Origin: an uncultured Roseateles sp.
GTDB taxonomy: Bacteria; Pseudomonadota; Gammaproteobacteria; Burkholderiales; Burkholderiaceae_C
DNA length: 64,000 bases
Reading direction: 5' to 3'
NCBI RefSeq assembly: GCF_945956965.1
Contig: NZ_CAMFJS010000004.1
Coordinates: 62,001 to 126,000, forward strand
Both the position numbers and the translations under genes were made by a program. Shown piece by piece: positions 17,946-27,759 of the stretch (its first letter is position 1; every line of letters begins with the position of its first letter). The notes beneath the pieces are model-generated. The model worked only from the letters and a program-made list of their open reading frames with translations, searched no databases and was not told the origin of the DNA.

Positions 17946-18398
17946 ATGCCCATGCTCACAGATCTGATTGCCGCCTCTCCCGATGACGCTTCGGCGATTC
18001 TTGTCACCCAAGGTCATGCCAATGTCTGGTCGACACTGGAGTTGCCCGCCATCACGCCCGCTCAATGGGCCAGCCTGCGTTTTGTGCTGATGCGCCAGCC
18101 CGCCGAGGTGCGCGCACTGGCCGACTATCTGAAGGGTTTTGAGCGCCTGGGCGCTTCGCCCGACAGCGTGGAGGGCGACCCCTGGCTGGTGGCTTTGCCG
18201 GAAGACTTGGGCCTGCTGATGGCCCAGATGTCGCTCGAAGAAATTGCCGAGCATGCCAGCAACTGGCAGGCGCTGGAAACCTCGCGCGGCCAGCCGGTGC
18301 AGGCGCTGGATCTGGAGGCGTTGCTGGCCGAGCTGGCCGCCTTCGCGGCCTCGGCCCTGGCGCAAGGGCAGCGCTTGCTGCTGTGGATCTGCCCCTGA
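17946..18398 (+). CDS. Hypothetical protein, 150 residues
   Basis: I do not recognise this protein. It is an acidic, Ala/Leu-rich, probably all-helical cytoplasmic protein with no signal peptide or membrane segment. A central block (GDPWLVALPEDLGLLMAQMS) and the C-terminal segment rich in Leu and Ala are the most distinctive parts. ATG 17946 or ATG 17952 could be the start; neither has a good RBS. It is convergent with the chemoreceptor gene. Codon use and GC are like the neighbours, which favours a real gene. Confidence 0.62.
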   Translation: MPMLTDLIAASPDDASAILVTQGHANVWSTLELPAITPAQWASLRFVLMRQPAEVRALADYLKGFERLGASPDSVEGDPWLVALPEDLGLLMAQMSLEEIAEHASNWQALETSRGQPVQALDLEALLAELAAFAASALAQGQRLLLWICP

Positions 18399-18411
18399 GC
18401 CTAGGCGCTCA

Positions 18412-18445
18412 CTGCGGGGCGGCCGGGTGAAGCCCGCCGCCGCAG
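18412..18445. terminator. Possible bidirectional hairpin between convergent genes
   Basis: CTGCGGGGCGG pairs with CCGCCGCCGCAG across an 11-nt loop with one bulge, between the convergent hypothetical and chemoreceptor genes. It lacks a T tract, so it is a weak terminator call. Confidence 0.35.
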
Positions 18446-18451
18446 CGGCGT

Positions 18452-19996
18452 TCAGTGGAGCTTGAAAACGCTGACGACTTCCACCATGCGCGCGGCCTGG
18501 CCGTTGAGGCTCTCGGCCGCGGCAGCGGCTTCTTCCACCAGGGCTGCGTTTTGCTGCGTGACATGGTCGAGCTGGGTGATGGCCTGATTGATCTGGCTGA
18601 TGCCGCTGGTCTGCTCATGCGCTGAGCTGCTGATCTCGCTGATCAGGGTCGCCACATGCTTGACCTGGCTGACGATATCGCCCATCGACTCACCGGCAGC
18701 GCCAACCAGGCGGCTGCCCACTTCAACCCGCTCGACGCTGGCGCCGATCAAGGTCTTGATCTCGCGTGCGGCTTCGGCCGAGCGGCCCGCCAAGCTGCGC
18801 ACCTCGCTGGCAACGACGGCGAAGCCGCGTCCCTGCTCGCCGGCACGCGCGGCTTCCACGGCGGCATTCAGCGCCAGGATGTTGGTCTGGAAAGCGATGC
18901 CATCGATGACGCCGATGATGTCGGAGATCTTCTTCGACGAGGCGCTGATTTCCTGCATCGTCGCCACCACCTGGCCCACCACCTCGCCGCCCTTGACGGC
19001 CGCGGTGCTGGCTGAGCTGGCCATGCCATTGGCTTGACGCGCGGTTTCGGCATTGTTCTTGACCGTGGCGCTGAGTTGCTCCACCGAGGCGGCGGTTTCC
19101 TCCAGATTGCTAGCCTGACTTTCGGTGCGTTGCGAAAGATCGGCATTGCCGGCGGCAATCTCGTTCGCGCCGGTGGAAATATTCTCGGCGCCGCTGCGCA
19201 CCTCGCTGACCATGCGGGCCAGGCCGTCGCGCATCTCCAGCAGGCCGCCGAGCAACTGCGCGGCTTCGTCCTTGCCGCTGATTTCAATCGGGCTGACCAG
19301 ATCGCCATTGGCGACCCGTGCGGTCGCTGCCAAGGCGGTTTGCAGCGGCTGGGTGATGCTGACGGTCAAGCGCCAGGCCATCAGCGCGGCCATGGCCAGC
19401 ACCAGGGCGCCGGCCATGCTGATCACGCCCACGGTGGTGGCATTGCGCGCATTGGCTTGTTCGGTAGCTTGATCGCCGTGTTGCTTCTGGATAGCGATGA
19501 AGGCCATCAGCTCCGTCACGGCCTTGTTGAGCAGGGGGTCGATCTTGGTGGTGATCACCTTGGCGGCCTGCTCGGTGTTGAACTGGGCAGCGAGGTCGAC
19601 GGCGTCTTTGAACTGCGCGTCCATCTGGCTATCGATATCGGCCAGGCGGGCGAAGATGGCTTTCTCTTCCGCGCCCAGATCGGTGGTTTCCAATTTGGCT
19701 TTGGCGGCGAGGTAGGTGGCGCGCTGCTTCTTCGCTTCGGCCTCGTCTTTTTGAACACCGCTGACCTCCGTCTGCAGGCCCATATTGCGCACCGCCACCG
19801 CGCTGCTGAGCAGGGCGTTGTGCATCTGGACCGCCATGTCCTGCTGCGCGGCGGAGCGCTGCAAGGTGTCCAGCAAGGCCGCCCGGCTGCTGCCGTTGCT
19901 GAGCAAGGCGCCCACCAGCATGGCAATGGCGGCCAACAAAATGGCGCCAAAGCCGAGGCCCAGGCGCGGTCCGATTTTCATATCGCGTAAATTCAT
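18452..19996 (-). CDS. Methyl-accepting chemotaxis protein
   Basis: A 514-residue chemoreceptor of the Tsr/Tar type. It has TM1 at about residues 10-32, a periplasmic four-helix-bundle-like sensor region (about 33-190), TM2 near 190-212, a HAMP domain, and a long signalling coiled coil. The hairpin tip reads [32 protein letters not shown], the CheA/CheW-binding core. ATG 19996 is chosen because it has GGAG 10 nt upstream and starts right at TM1. No C-terminal NWETF-type pentapeptide is present (it ends VVSVFKLH). It lies downstream of two single-Cache proteins on the same strand, which could supply ligand sensing. Confidence 0.93.
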   Translation of the reverse strand: MNLRDMKIGPRLGLGFGAILLAAIAMLVGALLSNGSSRAALLDTLQRSAAQQDMAVQMHNALLSSAVAVRNMGLQTEVSGVQKDEAEAKKQRATYLAAKAKLETTDLGAEEKAIFARLADIDSQMDAQFKDAVDLAAQFNTEQAAKVITTKIDPLLNKAVTELMAFIAIQKQHGDQATEQANARNATTVGVISMAGALVLAMAALMAWRLTVSITQPLQTALAATARVANGDLVSPIEISGKDEAAQLLGGLLEMRDGLARMVSEVRSGAENISTGANEIAAGNADLSQRTESQASNLEETAASVEQLSATVKNNAETARQANGMASSASTAAVKGGEVVGQVVATMQEISASSKKISDIIGVIDGIAFQTNILALNAAVEAARAGEQGRGFAVVASEVRSLAGRSAEAAREIKTLIGASVERVEVGSRLVGAAGESMGDIVSQVKHVATLISEISSSAHEQTSGISQINQAITQLDHVTQQNAALVEEAAAAAESLNGQAARMVEVVSVFKLH

Positions 19997-20102
19997 CAGC
20001 GGGCTCCGGCAGTGGCGGAAGTCAAATGGACAGGCTGCGAGCCCCGAGGGGCGGCAGCGGGGCTGCGCTCCGCAAGGTTCGCGGAGCGCGTCAAAGCGGG
20101 GC

Positions 20103-20582
20103 TCAGTTCTTATAGATGCCGCAGCCAATCAAGGTGTCGCCGAGTCGTTCGACGTAAACCACTTTGGGCTCCAGCTTCTGGCTGACCGGGTTGCGGAATT
20201 TGAATTCCTCGGTCCAGCCCTTGCCCTTGCCTTTGGCCACCTCAAAGAGCAGGGGCAAGACCAGCTTGCCATCGGGATCTTTCAGCCCGCTGAGGTCCTT
20301 GCCCACCAGCTTGGCATTGGCGCCATGGGCCAGGTTTTTGCCCGTCATGTCGTAGACGAAGACGTAGAGGTCGCGGTCCTTGAAGGACGTGCCATTGGTG
20401 AATTCTTCGTAGGCCTTTTCTGGGCCATTGGCCTTGATCAGGGCCACGGCCTTCTTGACCATGGCCTCGGCTTCGGCGGCGCTGCCGCGCTCGGCAGCCG
20501 GTGCGGCTTGAACGGCGCCACTCATCAGCAGGGCCATCAGGCCGGCACTCATCAGGCGCTTCAGGATTGCAATCGTGTTCAT
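20103..20582 (-). CDS. Periplasmic single-Cache domain protein (copy 2)
   Basis: A 159-residue exported protein. The signal peptide ends near AVQAAPA, and the rest is a stand-alone single Cache (sCache_2-like) domain: [46 protein letters not shown] and the final [12 protein letters not shown]. It has no membrane anchor, kinase or HAMP domain, so it is a free periplasmic ligand-binding module. About two thirds of its mature residues match the product of the gene just upstream, showing tandem duplication. It sits between that paralogue and the chemoreceptor gene, all on the same strand. Confidence 0.85.
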   Translation of the reverse strand: MNTIAILKRLMSAGLMALLMSGAVQAAPAAERGSAAEAEAMVKKAVALIKANGPEKAYEEFTNGTSFKDRDLYVFVYDMTGKNLAHGANAKLVGKDLSGLKDPDGKLVLPLLFEVAKGKGKGWTEEFKFRNPVSQKLEPKVVYVERLGDTLIGCGIYKN

Positions 20583-20701
20583 GGCTTGTCTCCGAACATT
20601 GTTGAGCGAGAGGTCCGCCGCCATGGCGCCGCTCTTTGGCGGGCTTGGGGTCGCGGCTGTCAGACGCGGCGCAGGCTTCCCGGCGCCGCGATGTGCGGGA
20701 T

Positions 20702-21172
20702 TCAGTTCTTGTAGATGCCGCAGCCGACCAGGGTGTCGCCGACGCGTTCCAGATACATGGCCTTGCCTTCAATCTTCTGCGAGACCGGGTTGAGGAATTT
20801 GTAGCCCTCCACCCAACCCTTGCCCTTGGTCTTGGCCAGGTCGATGAACATCTGGATCAGGGGCTTGCCGTCCGGATCCTTCAGGCCGATCAAGTCCTTG
20901 CCGACCAGCTTGGGATTGGCGCCTTGGGCCAGGTTCTTGCCGTTCAGGTCGTAGACGATGATGTAGAGGTCGCGGTCCTTGAAGGACTTGCCGTTGGTGA
21001 ATTCCTCGTAGGCTTTTTCTGTCCCATTGGCCTTGATGTAGGCCACGGCTTTTTTGACCATGGCTTCGGCTTCCGCTGCCGTGCCTTGGTCAGCGGCCTG
21101 GGCGGCACCCGCCATCACCAGACTGGCCAGCATCAGTTGCAGAGTCTTCTTGAACGCGCTGAAGAATGTCAT
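20702..21172 (-). CDS. Periplasmic single-Cache domain protein (copy 1)
   Basis: A 156-residue exported protein with a signal peptide ending near GAAQAAD and one Cache domain, paralogous to the next gene downstream. Shared blocks include KKAVAYIKANGTEKAYEEF, the DRDLY strand, [17 protein letters not shown] and the C-terminal GCGIYKN. The loop residues facing the expected ligand pocket differ most, which suggests distinct ligands, although this is an inference. The RBS AGGAGA lies about 9 nt before ATG 21172. It is probably the first gene of a Cache-Cache-chemoreceptor transcript. Confidence 0.85.
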   Translation of the reverse strand: MTFFSAFKKTLQLMLASLVMAGAAQAADQGTAAEAEAMVKKAVAYIKANGTEKAYEEFTNGKSFKDRDLYIIVYDLNGKNLAQGANPKLVGKDLIGLKDPDGKPLIQMFIDLAKTKGKGWVEGYKFLNPVSQKIEGKAMYLERVGDTLVGCGIYKN

Positions 21173-21579
21173 CGGTGTCTCCTGTTTGGGTTTGAGCGCC
21201 AGGTGGAGCGTGCCTCAGCTTGCCGGCTGCGACTTGCGCCAATCCGCCGTGCCGATCTCGGCCCGGCATGCTCGGCTGGCGCAATTCATAGTAGGCGCAT
21301 TGGCGAGCCGGGACATGCCTTACATCAATAGTTGATGCACCAGTTCACGCCGGCGGCGTTTTGCCTCTCATCGGGCGCCAAGCCATCTTCGGTCGGCTTG
21401 GCCCTGTTCAAGCGGGTCTGTGGGCCATGAAGCGGGCCTATTTCGCCGCTTCAGGCCCAGGCCTTTGTGCCAAGGGCGCAGGCGTGAGCCACCGCGCTTT
21501 GGTCGGGGGACAGGAGAGGGAATAACAGCAGGCAGGGCCGCCACGCTGCAGTCAGGCAGCGGGTGGCGGCCTGCAGGGC
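21173..21579. other. Intergenic region upstream of the Cache genes
   Basis: About 400 bp between the hybrid-kinase stop and the first Cache gene, both on the minus strand. It must contain the Cache operon promoter near 21173-21350. A large GC-rich stem-loop (21536-21571) sits at the kinase 3' end. No protein, tRNA or repeat family is recognisable. Confidence 0.5.
21536..21571 (-). terminator. Stem-loop 3' of the hybrid kinase gene
   Basis: GGCCGCCACGCTGC pairs with GCAGCG-GG-TGGCGGCC around a 6-nt loop, with one 2-nt bulge. It begins 9 nt after the kinase stop on the minus strand. The following sequence is not U-rich, so termination or mRNA 3'-end protection are both possible. Confidence 0.45.
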
Positions 21580-24500
21580 TCAGCGACGCGTCTGGCCGTT
21601 GTCCCGGTGCCCGATCAGCCGCACCAGGGTGGCGCGCAGCTTGGGCGCATCGATCGGCTTGGTCAGGAACTCATTCATGCCAGCGGCCAGGGCTTCGTCG
21701 CGTTCGGACACCAGGGCGGCGGCCGTCAGGGCGACGATGGGCAGCTCCTCGGCATTGAAGCGTTTGCGCAGCTCGCGGGTGGCTTCGTGGCCGCTCATCA
21801 CCGGCATTTGCACGTCCATCAAGATGGCGTCAAAAGGCTTGCCCATGCTGGCGGCGGCGTGCACCGCCTCGACGGCCTGGCTGCCGTCATTGGCTTGCGA
21901 GACTTCCAGCCCCCACTGCTGCAACTGGGCCACGGCAATCATCATATTGACCGGGTGGTCTTCCACCATCAGCACGCGCAGGCCTTGCAGATCGCGGTTG
22001 TCGGTGGCTTCGCGCGGGCGGCTGCTGATGGGCGTTGCGGCGGCCGGCAGCGGCAACTCGGCCCAGAAAGTGGAGCCCTGGCCGGGCTGGCTTTGCAGGC
22101 CCACTTCGCCGCCCATCAAGGTGGCCAGTTCGCGGCAGATCGACAGGCCCAAGCCGGTGCCGCCGAAACGCCGGGTGGTGGACTCGTCCGCCTGTGTGAA
22201 GGGCTGGAACAGGTGCTCGAACAGCTCCGGCGCGATGCCCGGGCCGGTGTCGGTGACCTCGATGCGGATGCGCTCGTTGGCCAAGGCGCGTACCTGCACC
22301 GAGATCGAGCCGCTGGCCGTGAACTTGAGCGCATTGCCCAGGTAGTTGCTGAGGATCTGGCGGATGCGCGTTTGGTCGCCCATCACCCAGGCGGGCACGG
22401 CGGGCTCGATATGGATGTCAAAGCTCAGGCCGCGCGCGTGCGCCAGCGTCAGGTAAGCCATGCGCATGGTGGCCAGCATCTCGCGCAGGCCGAAGGGGGC
22501 GGTTTCCAGGGTGAGCCGGCCGGCTTCGATCTTGGAGAGGTCGAGGATGTCGGAGATCAGGCCCGACAGGCTTTCGGCGCTGTCCAGCATTTGGTCGAGG
22601 TATTCGCGCCGGGTGGGCTCGGCCAGATCGGGCTTTTGCAGCATGCGCGCCAGGCCCAGCAGGCCGTTCAGCGGCGTGCGCAGCTCGTGGCTGGTATTGG
22701 CCAGGAAGGCGCTCTTGGCCCGGTTGGCGGCCTGGGCATCGTCCTTGGCCTGGGCGAGAGCGGCCTCCACGCGGCGGCGCTCGGTGACGTCTTCCATGAT
22801 CCAGATGGTGCCGCCACGGCTGGGGTGGGTGGGGTCCACGGCCTTGACCAGCAGGCGGCACAAAAAGGTGCTGCCATCGCGGCGTCGCATCGGCCGCTCC
22901 ACCTCGACTTGCTCGCCCTGCGCCAGGCGCGGGCCGATTTCCTCGCCGATGGCGGCGTGATCGGCGTCGCTGGGCCAGACCTCCCGGCTGTGCTGGCCGA
23001 CCATGCCGCCTTGCGGCCAGCCGAACATGTTCTCCACCCAGCGATTGGCCTGCACAAAGTGCTGGTCGCGGGTGAGCGCGATGCCGATGGAGGCGTTCTC
23101 CAGAATCGCCTGGTGAACCAGGCGTGAGCGTTCGGAGTCGGTCACATCGCGGGCGTTGATGACCAGGTAATGCTCGCCATCCATCTCGAAGGGCGCGGCC
23201 GACATGACCATGGAGATGGGCTCGCCGGCCTTGTTGCGGAAGGTCACCGGGTGTTCGGAGACGCGGCCATGGGCGCGAATCGCTTCCAGCACGCGCGCGC
23301 GCTCCTGCAGGTCATACCAGACGTTGATTTCTTCGGCGGTGCGGCCCAGCACTTCCTCGATGGCGTGTCCTGACAGGCGCTCAAAGGTCTTGTTGACCAT
23401 GGCGTAGCGGCCGGTGGCCAGCTCGGTCAACGTGATCACATCGGGGCTGGTAGCCACCAAGTGCGAGAGCAGGGCCTCGGAGCGGCGCAAGGCTTCCTGG
23501 GCGCGTGACTGCTCGGTCTGGTCAATGAAAAAGCTCAGGGTGGCCGGGCCGTTGACGGCCTCCACCCGCACGCTGGTGGCGCTGACCAGGCGGCGGCGCC
23601 GTGACAGGGTGCGCAGGCGGAACTCGGCCATGGGCAGCATGGCGCCGACGGCCATGCCTTCCATCTTGGCGGCGCGTTGGCGGGCGCGCTCATCGTCGCC
23701 CGGCTCGTAATGCGAGTACAAGTCCTGGCCCACCATGCTGCTGCGCTGGGTGTAGCCGAACATGGCCATGGCGGCGGGGTTGGCATCGATGACACGCCCC
23801 CAGCGGTGCAGCACCAGTGGCGAGGGCGAGCGGCGGAACAACTCGCGGTAGCGGGTCTCGGTGGCCTGAATGGCTTGCTCGGCATTGACCTCATCGGTCA
23901 CGTCGCGGCCCACGCCCCAGTAACCACGGAAATTGCCTTGGGCGTCAAAGCGTGGTTCGCCGCTGATGGACACATAGCGCGGCTCGCCGTTCAGGCCGAC
24001 ACGCCGGGCCACCCAGCCGTGGAAGGGGCGGTGCGATTCCAGATCGGCGCGGTGCGCATCGATATCGTCTTCCTGCGCCGCCAACTCGCCCAATTCCCAG
24101 GGCGTCTTGCCCAGGCGGGCTTGCAGGTCCAGGCCGGAGCGGCCGGGCTTGTCTTCGGCCAGATGGGTGAAGCGGAACTCGCGGTCCATCTCCCAGTACC
24201 AGTCGGCCGCCATGCTGAGCAGGCCGCGGAAGCGTGCGCTGCGCTCCATCGCCTCGCGCGAGCCGCGCTCGACGATGCGCAAAAGGCCCACGCCAATCAG
24301 CAAGCCGGTGAGCAGATTGATCAGTTGGGCAGCGGCACGCACGCCGATGGTGTGATTGGCGGATTGGCTGGTGACCCAGCCCAGGGCCTCGGCCCAGCTC
24401 AAGCCGCAAAGCGACAGCCCGGCCAGTAGGGCCAGACCCAAGCCGGCGCGCAGGCCCAGCATGCCGGTGGCCATGGCGATCAAGAGGCCGGTGATGGCCA

Positions 24501-24867
24501 GGGTGATGGAATGGGTGCCGAGGTCACGGGACACCGAGATGCTGACGGTCACCAGCAAAATGCCGGCCATCAGCAGAACCATGGCCTGCCGGCCGTAGCG
24601 GCGAGGCATGCGCCAGTAGCACAGGGCGCAACCCAGGGCCAGGGTGCCCGCCAGAATGGGTGGCAACCAGCCACCCAGATGTTCACTCGGCGAGCGGCTG
24701 AGCAGCAGCATCACGGTGCTGAGGCTCAGGATCAGTGAGCCCACGCTCATGAACAGCCGGATCGAGCGCCAGCGCACGCCATGCTCCAGCCGCGCTTGCT
24801 GATCCGCCGGTGTCAGGTCTTGCCCGACCAGGCTGCTCAAATCATCCTGGGAATCTGCTCTACTCAC
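21580..24867 (-). CDS. Hybrid sensor histidine kinase with membrane N-terminus, four PAS domains and a receiver
   Basis: A 1095-residue multi-domain sensor. About six membrane helices (residues 37-200) are followed by four PAS modules (about 205-335, 340-455, 465-580 and 585-700; the first contains ADWYWEMD). The HisKA domain has the phospho-His in NTSHELRTPLNG, the HATPase has the N box NYLGNALKF and G boxes DTGPGI and GGTGLGLSI, and the C-terminal receiver has Asp in ILMDVQMPVMSG. No output domain or Hpt is attached, so a separate Hpt protein is expected. GTG 24867 follows GAGGGCGGA. An inverted repeat lies 46-65 nt upstream. Confidence 0.93.
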   Translation of the reverse strand: MSRADSQDDLSSLVGQDLTPADQQARLEHGVRWRSIRLFMSVGSLILSLSTVMLLLSRSPSEHLGGWLPPILAGTLALGCALCYWRMPRRYGRQAMVLLMAGILLVTVSISVSRDLGTHSITLAITGLLIAMATGMLGLRAGLGLALLAGLSLCGLSWAEALGWVTSQSANHTIGVRAAAQLINLLTGLLIGVGLLRIVERGSREAMERSARFRGLLSMAADWYWEMDREFRFTHLAEDKPGRSGLDLQARLGKTPWELGELAAQEDDIDAHRADLESHRPFHGWVARRVGLNGEPRYVSISGEPRFDAQGNFRGYWGVGRDVTDEVNAEQAIQATETRYRELFRRSPSPLVLHRWGRVIDANPAAMAMFGYTQRSSMVGQDLYSHYEPGDDERARQRAAKMEGMAVGAMLPMAEFRLRTLSRRRRLVSATSVRVEAVNGPATLSFFIDQTEQSRAQEALRRSEALLSHLVATSPDVITLTELATGRYAMVNKTFERLSGHAIEEVLGRTAEEINVWYDLQERARVLEAIRAHGRVSEHPVTFRNKAGEPISMVMSAAPFEMDGEHYLVINARDVTDSERSRLVHQAILENASIGIALTRDQHFVQANRWVENMFGWPQGGMVGQHSREVWPSDADHAAIGEEIGPRLAQGEQVEVERPMRRRDGSTFLCRLLVKAVDPTHPSRGGTIWIMEDVTERRRVEAALAQAKDDAQAANRAKSAFLANTSHELRTPLNGLLGLARMLQKPDLAEPTRREYLDQMLDSAESLSGLISDILDLSKIEAGRLTLETAPFGLREMLATMRMAYLTLAHARGLSFDIHIEPAVPAWVMGDQTRIRQILSNYLGNALKFTASGSISVQVRALANERIRIEVTDTGPGIAPELFEHLFQPFTQADESTTRRFGGTGLGLSICRELATLMGGEVGLQSQPGQGSTFWAELPLPAAATPISSRPREATDNRDLQGLRVLMVEDHPVNMMIAVAQLQQWGLEVSQANDGSQAVEAVHAAASMGKPFDAILMDVQMPVMSGHEATRELRKRFNAEELPIVALTAAALVSERDEALAAGMNEFLTKPIDAPKLRATLVRLIGHRDNGQTRR

Positions 24868-24912
24868 TCCGCCCTCGTCGACTGAATCGCCCGATAGTGA
24901 GCGGCTTCCCGA

Positions 24913-24932
24913 TTCATTGAGCCGTCAATGAA
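24913..24932. promoter_or_regulatory. Perfect inverted repeat upstream of the hybrid kinase gene
   Basis: TTCATTGA-GCCG-TCAATGAA is a perfect 8-bp inverted repeat with a 4-nt spacer, 46-65 nt upstream of the kinase GTG start. Its size and symmetry fit an operator for a dimeric regulator. The cognate regulator is unknown. Confidence 0.4.
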
Positions 24933-25070
24933 CCCGTCCGGGCCGGAGTTTCCCCTGACTTAGGCCGGCGCGACCATTGGTACAGCACCTGAAATCGGGG
25001 GTAATTCAGCAATCGCTAGGGATTTGCGCAATAGTTCTCACCCGTCTGAGGGGGCGTCAAGGCCCGGCCT

Positions 25071-25096
25071 GGCGCGGCGTGTGGACTCGCCGCGCC
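25071..25096 (-). terminator. GC hairpin 3' of pyrF
   Basis: GGCGCGGCG and CGCCGCGCC form a perfect 9-bp stem with an 8-nt loop, 18 nt after the pyrF stop on the minus strand. A T tract is missing, so this is a moderate terminator call. Confidence 0.45.
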
Positions 25097-25113
25097 CTGG
25101 GGCTTGCCTGGGC

Positions 25114-25965
25114 TCAGGCGCGGCGGGCTTGGTTCAGCAGCTCGCGCGTGTCCAGCGCGACGCGGCGCGCGGCGGCGGCAAAGTCATTGCCGCTGCTGGC
25201 GTAAAGCACCGCGCGGGAGGAGCTGACAATCACCGGCCCGCCCTGGCCTTGCAGGCCGCCCAGGCCAGCGCGCCAGCCGGCCTTGACCGTGGCCGTGGCA
25301 TCGCCGCCTTGTGCGCCCACACCCGGAATCAGCAGGGGCAGGGTGGGAGCGAGTTCACGCACGCGGGCAATCTCGGCCGGGAAGGTGGCGCCCACCACCA
25401 GGCCGAGTTGGCCGTTCTTGTTCCAGTCGGTCTGCGCCAGGCGGGCCAGGTGTTCGTAGAGCTTGGGCGTGCCGGGCACATCGGCCAGGCGCTGGTTCTG
25501 CCAGTCGCTGCCGCCGGGGTTGGAGGTGCGGCACAGCAGGATGGCGCCCTTGTCGGAGTAGCGCAGATAGGGCTCGATCGAGTCAAAACCCATGAAGGGC
25601 GAGAGCGTCACCGCATCGGCCTGATAGCGCTCGAAGGCTTCTTTGGCGTATTGCTCGGCGGTGGAGCCGATGTCGCCGCGCTTGGCGTCCAGAATCACCG
25701 GCACGCTGGGGGCCACGCGTTTGATGTGGGCCATCAGGCGCTCCAGCTGATCTTCGGCGCGGTGGGCGGCGAAGTAGGCGATTTGGGGCTTGAAGGCCAG
25801 GGCCAGATCCTTGGTGGCGTCCACGATGGCGGCGCAGAAGTCGTAGATGCGGCCGGCGTCGCCCTTCCAGGCGCCGGGGAACTTGGCGGGTTCGGGGTCC
25901 AGGCCCACGCACAGCAGCGAGTCGTTGAGAGTTTCGGCCTGGTGGAGTTGCTGGATGAAATTCAT
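25114..25965 (-). CDS. pyrF: Orotidine 5'-phosphate decarboxylase
   Basis: A 283-residue enzyme that converts orotidine monophosphate to UMP, the last step of de novo UMP synthesis. The diagnostic active-site block is [16 protein letters not shown] (Lys and two Asp), with a phosphate-gripping segment near [13 protein letters not shown]. Length and the [11 protein letters not shown] form place it in the longer type-2 PyrF group found in many proteobacteria and actinobacteria. ATG 25965 (MNFIQQLHQ) is preferred over an upstream ATG at 25995 because it begins the conserved N terminus. It is divergent from the GNAT-fusion gene. Confidence 0.95.
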   Translation of the reverse strand: MNFIQQLHQAETLNDSLLCVGLDPEPAKFPGAWKGDAGRIYDFCAAIVDATKDLALAFKPQIAYFAAHRAEDQLERLMAHIKRVAPSVPVILDAKRGDIGSTAEQYAKEAFERYQADAVTLSPFMGFDSIEPYLRYSDKGAILLCRTSNPGGSDWQNQRLADVPGTPKLYEHLARLAQTDWNKNGQLGLVVGATFPAEIARVRELAPTLPLLIPGVGAQGGDATATVKAGWRAGLGGLQGQGGPVIVSSSRAVLYASSGNDFAAAARRVALDTRELLNQARRA

Positions 25966-26030
25966 GGGCGATGATGGGCACAGTTGAAGTGCCATATTGT
26001 CCGGGTTTTTGCAGTGGAGATGCTTTTTCG

Positions 26031-26984
26031 ATGCGGGTACTGACGAGCGAACGCCTGCGCCTGCGCTGGTTTGAGCGCAGTGACGCGCCTTATGTGCTGG
26101 AGCAGTTGCTGGAGCCCTCGTGGATCAAGAACATCCGCGACCCCGGCGTGCATGATCTGGCCGCGGCGCAAAGCTGGATGGAAGAAAAGCTTTTTGCCGG
26201 CTACTGGGCCAGCGGCCTGGGCCTGTGGGCGGTGGAGCGCGCCAGTGACGGACAGGTGCTGGGCATGTGTGGCTTGCTGCAGCGCGACTATCTGCCCGCG
26301 CCCGACATCGGCTACGCTTTCTTGCCGCGTTTTTGGGGCCAGGGTTATGCGCGTGAGGCTGCCGCCGCTTGCCTGGCTTACGCGCAAGAGGTGCTGGGGC
26401 AGCGGCGCTTGTTTGCCAGCACCGCGCTGGACAATGCGCCCTCGCAGAAAGTGCTGCAAAGCATAGGCTTTCGCCACCAGGAGGATGTGGCCCTGGAAGG
26501 CAATGCGGGCTTGAGCCGGCTCTTCTGCTGGGAGGCTGACAGTTCCAAGGACATGCCGGAAGGCAGCCCGGACGCTCGCGATGACGAGGCCCAGATCCAC
26601 GCCTTGCTGCAGCGCTTCAGCCGTGCCTTCAACAATGGCCAGGGCCGGGTGCCCGAGATCTCGGCCTTGCCCTTTTGGATGCAGGGTCGAGCTGCCATCA
26701 GCCTGGCTGATGCGCCGGCCGCGGGCTGCATCAGCCTGCGCGAATTCATGCGCCAGCGGGCTGAGTTGCTTGGGCCGGGTGGGCGCTGGACCGAGTTCGA
26801 GCAGCGCGTCAGCAGCTTGCGCCTGGAGCGCCATGGCCCGCTTGCCCATGCCTGGTTGAACGTGCAGATGAGCGGGCGCGACGCCGGCCAGCCCTTTGCG
26901 TGCGAGGGCGTGCAGTCCATTCAATTGCTGCGCCAGGGACAGGCTTGGAAGATTGCCGCCTTGGCCTGCACCGGCAGCCGCTGA
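26031..26984 (+). CDS. GNAT N-acetyltransferase fused to an NTF2/DUF4440-like domain
   Basis: A 317-residue two-domain protein. Residues 1 to about 165 are a RimJ/RimL-type GNAT ([13 protein letters not shown] start, [20 protein letters not shown] acetyl-CoA loop, [14 protein letters not shown]). After a charged linker (about 166-185), residues about 187-317 look like an NTF2-like domain ([55 protein letters not shown]). The GNAT half alone would have normal family length, so the second domain is an addition. The substrate is unknown. ATG 26031 begins the conserved GNAT strand; the RBS GGAG is rather distant. Confidence 0.78.
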   Translation: MRVLTSERLRLRWFERSDAPYVLEQLLEPSWIKNIRDPGVHDLAAAQSWMEEKLFAGYWASGLGLWAVERASDGQVLGMCGLLQRDYLPAPDIGYAFLPRFWGQGYAREAAAACLAYAQEVLGQRRLFASTALDNAPSQKVLQSIGFRHQEDVALEGNAGLSRLFCWEADSSKDMPEGSPDARDDEAQIHALLQRFSRAFNNGQGRVPEISALPFWMQGRAAISLADAPAAGCISLREFMRQRAELLGPGGRWTEFEQRVSSLRLERHGPLAHAWLNVQMSGRDAGQPFACEGVQSIQLLRQGQAWKIAALACTGSR

Positions 26985-27035
26985 GGCTGGCCCGCGCAGG
27001 CACAATAGTTGATAGGTTTTGATAGGGCACAAGTG

Positions 27036-27743
27036 ATGAATACGGAAGAGACAGCAGCCGCACGCATCTTGTTGGTGGAGGACGATGAACGTCTGGCCCA
27101 GCTGGTGGCTGAGGCCTTGCGCAAGAGCGGCTATGCCGTGACGCATTGCGTCAACGGCCTGGACGGTGAGGCCTTGATGCGCGCCGAGAACTTCGATGTG
27201 GTCTTGCTGGACGGCCATCTGCCTGGCAAAGACGGCTTCGATGTGCTGCGTGACACGCGCGCGCAATTCACCGGCCGCATCGTCATGCTGACCGCGCGCG
27301 ATGACGATATCGACCAGGTGCTGGGCCTGGAAGGCGGTGCCGACGACTACATCACCAAGCCCGTGGCGCCGCGCGTGCTGTTGGCCCGCATCAAGGCCTT
27401 GCTGCGCCGGGATGCGCCGAGTGCGTCCGCTGCCGAAACGGACGAGCTGCGTTTTGGCGCGCTGGTGATTAAGCCCTCGGCCCGCGATGTGCGCGTGGCC
27501 GGCGCGCCGGTGGAGCTGACCACGGCCGAGTACGACTTGCTGCTCTTCCTGGCCGAACGGGCCGGCAGCACCGTGACCCGTGAAGACATCATGCAAGGCC
27601 TGCGCGGCATTGAGTTCGATGGCCTGGACCGCGCCATCGATGCGCGCGTGTCGCGCCTGCGCAAGAAGATCGGCGACGACGCGCAAGCCGCCGAGCGCAT
27701 CAAGACCGTCCGAGGGCAAGGTTATCTTTTCGCCAAGGATTGA
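27036..27743 (+). CDS. OmpR-family response regulator, RstA-like
   Basis: A 235-residue regulator. The receiver domain has the acidic pair in LVEDDERLAQ, the phospho-acceptor in VVLLDGHLPGKDGF, Thr in MLTARDD and Lys in DDYITKPV. The C-terminal winged helix has VELTTAEYDLLLFLAERAG and a recognition helix near DGLDRAIDARVSRLRKKIG. The EFDGLDRAID block is typical of RstA, the partner of RstB. The kinase gene follows after 16 nt. ATG 27036 is chosen as the conserved N terminus. Confidence 0.88.
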   Translation: MNTEETAAARILLVEDDERLAQLVAEALRKSGYAVTHCVNGLDGEALMRAENFDVVLLDGHLPGKDGFDVLRDTRAQFTGRIVMLTARDDDIDQVLGLEGGADDYITKPVAPRVLLARIKALLRRDAPSASAAETDELRFGALVIKPSARDVRVAGAPVELTTAEYDLLLFLAERAGSTVTREDIMQGLRGIEFDGLDRAIDARVSRLRKKIGDDAQAAERIKTVRGQGYLFAKD

Positions 27744-27759
27744 GGCTGCGGCCGTGCCC

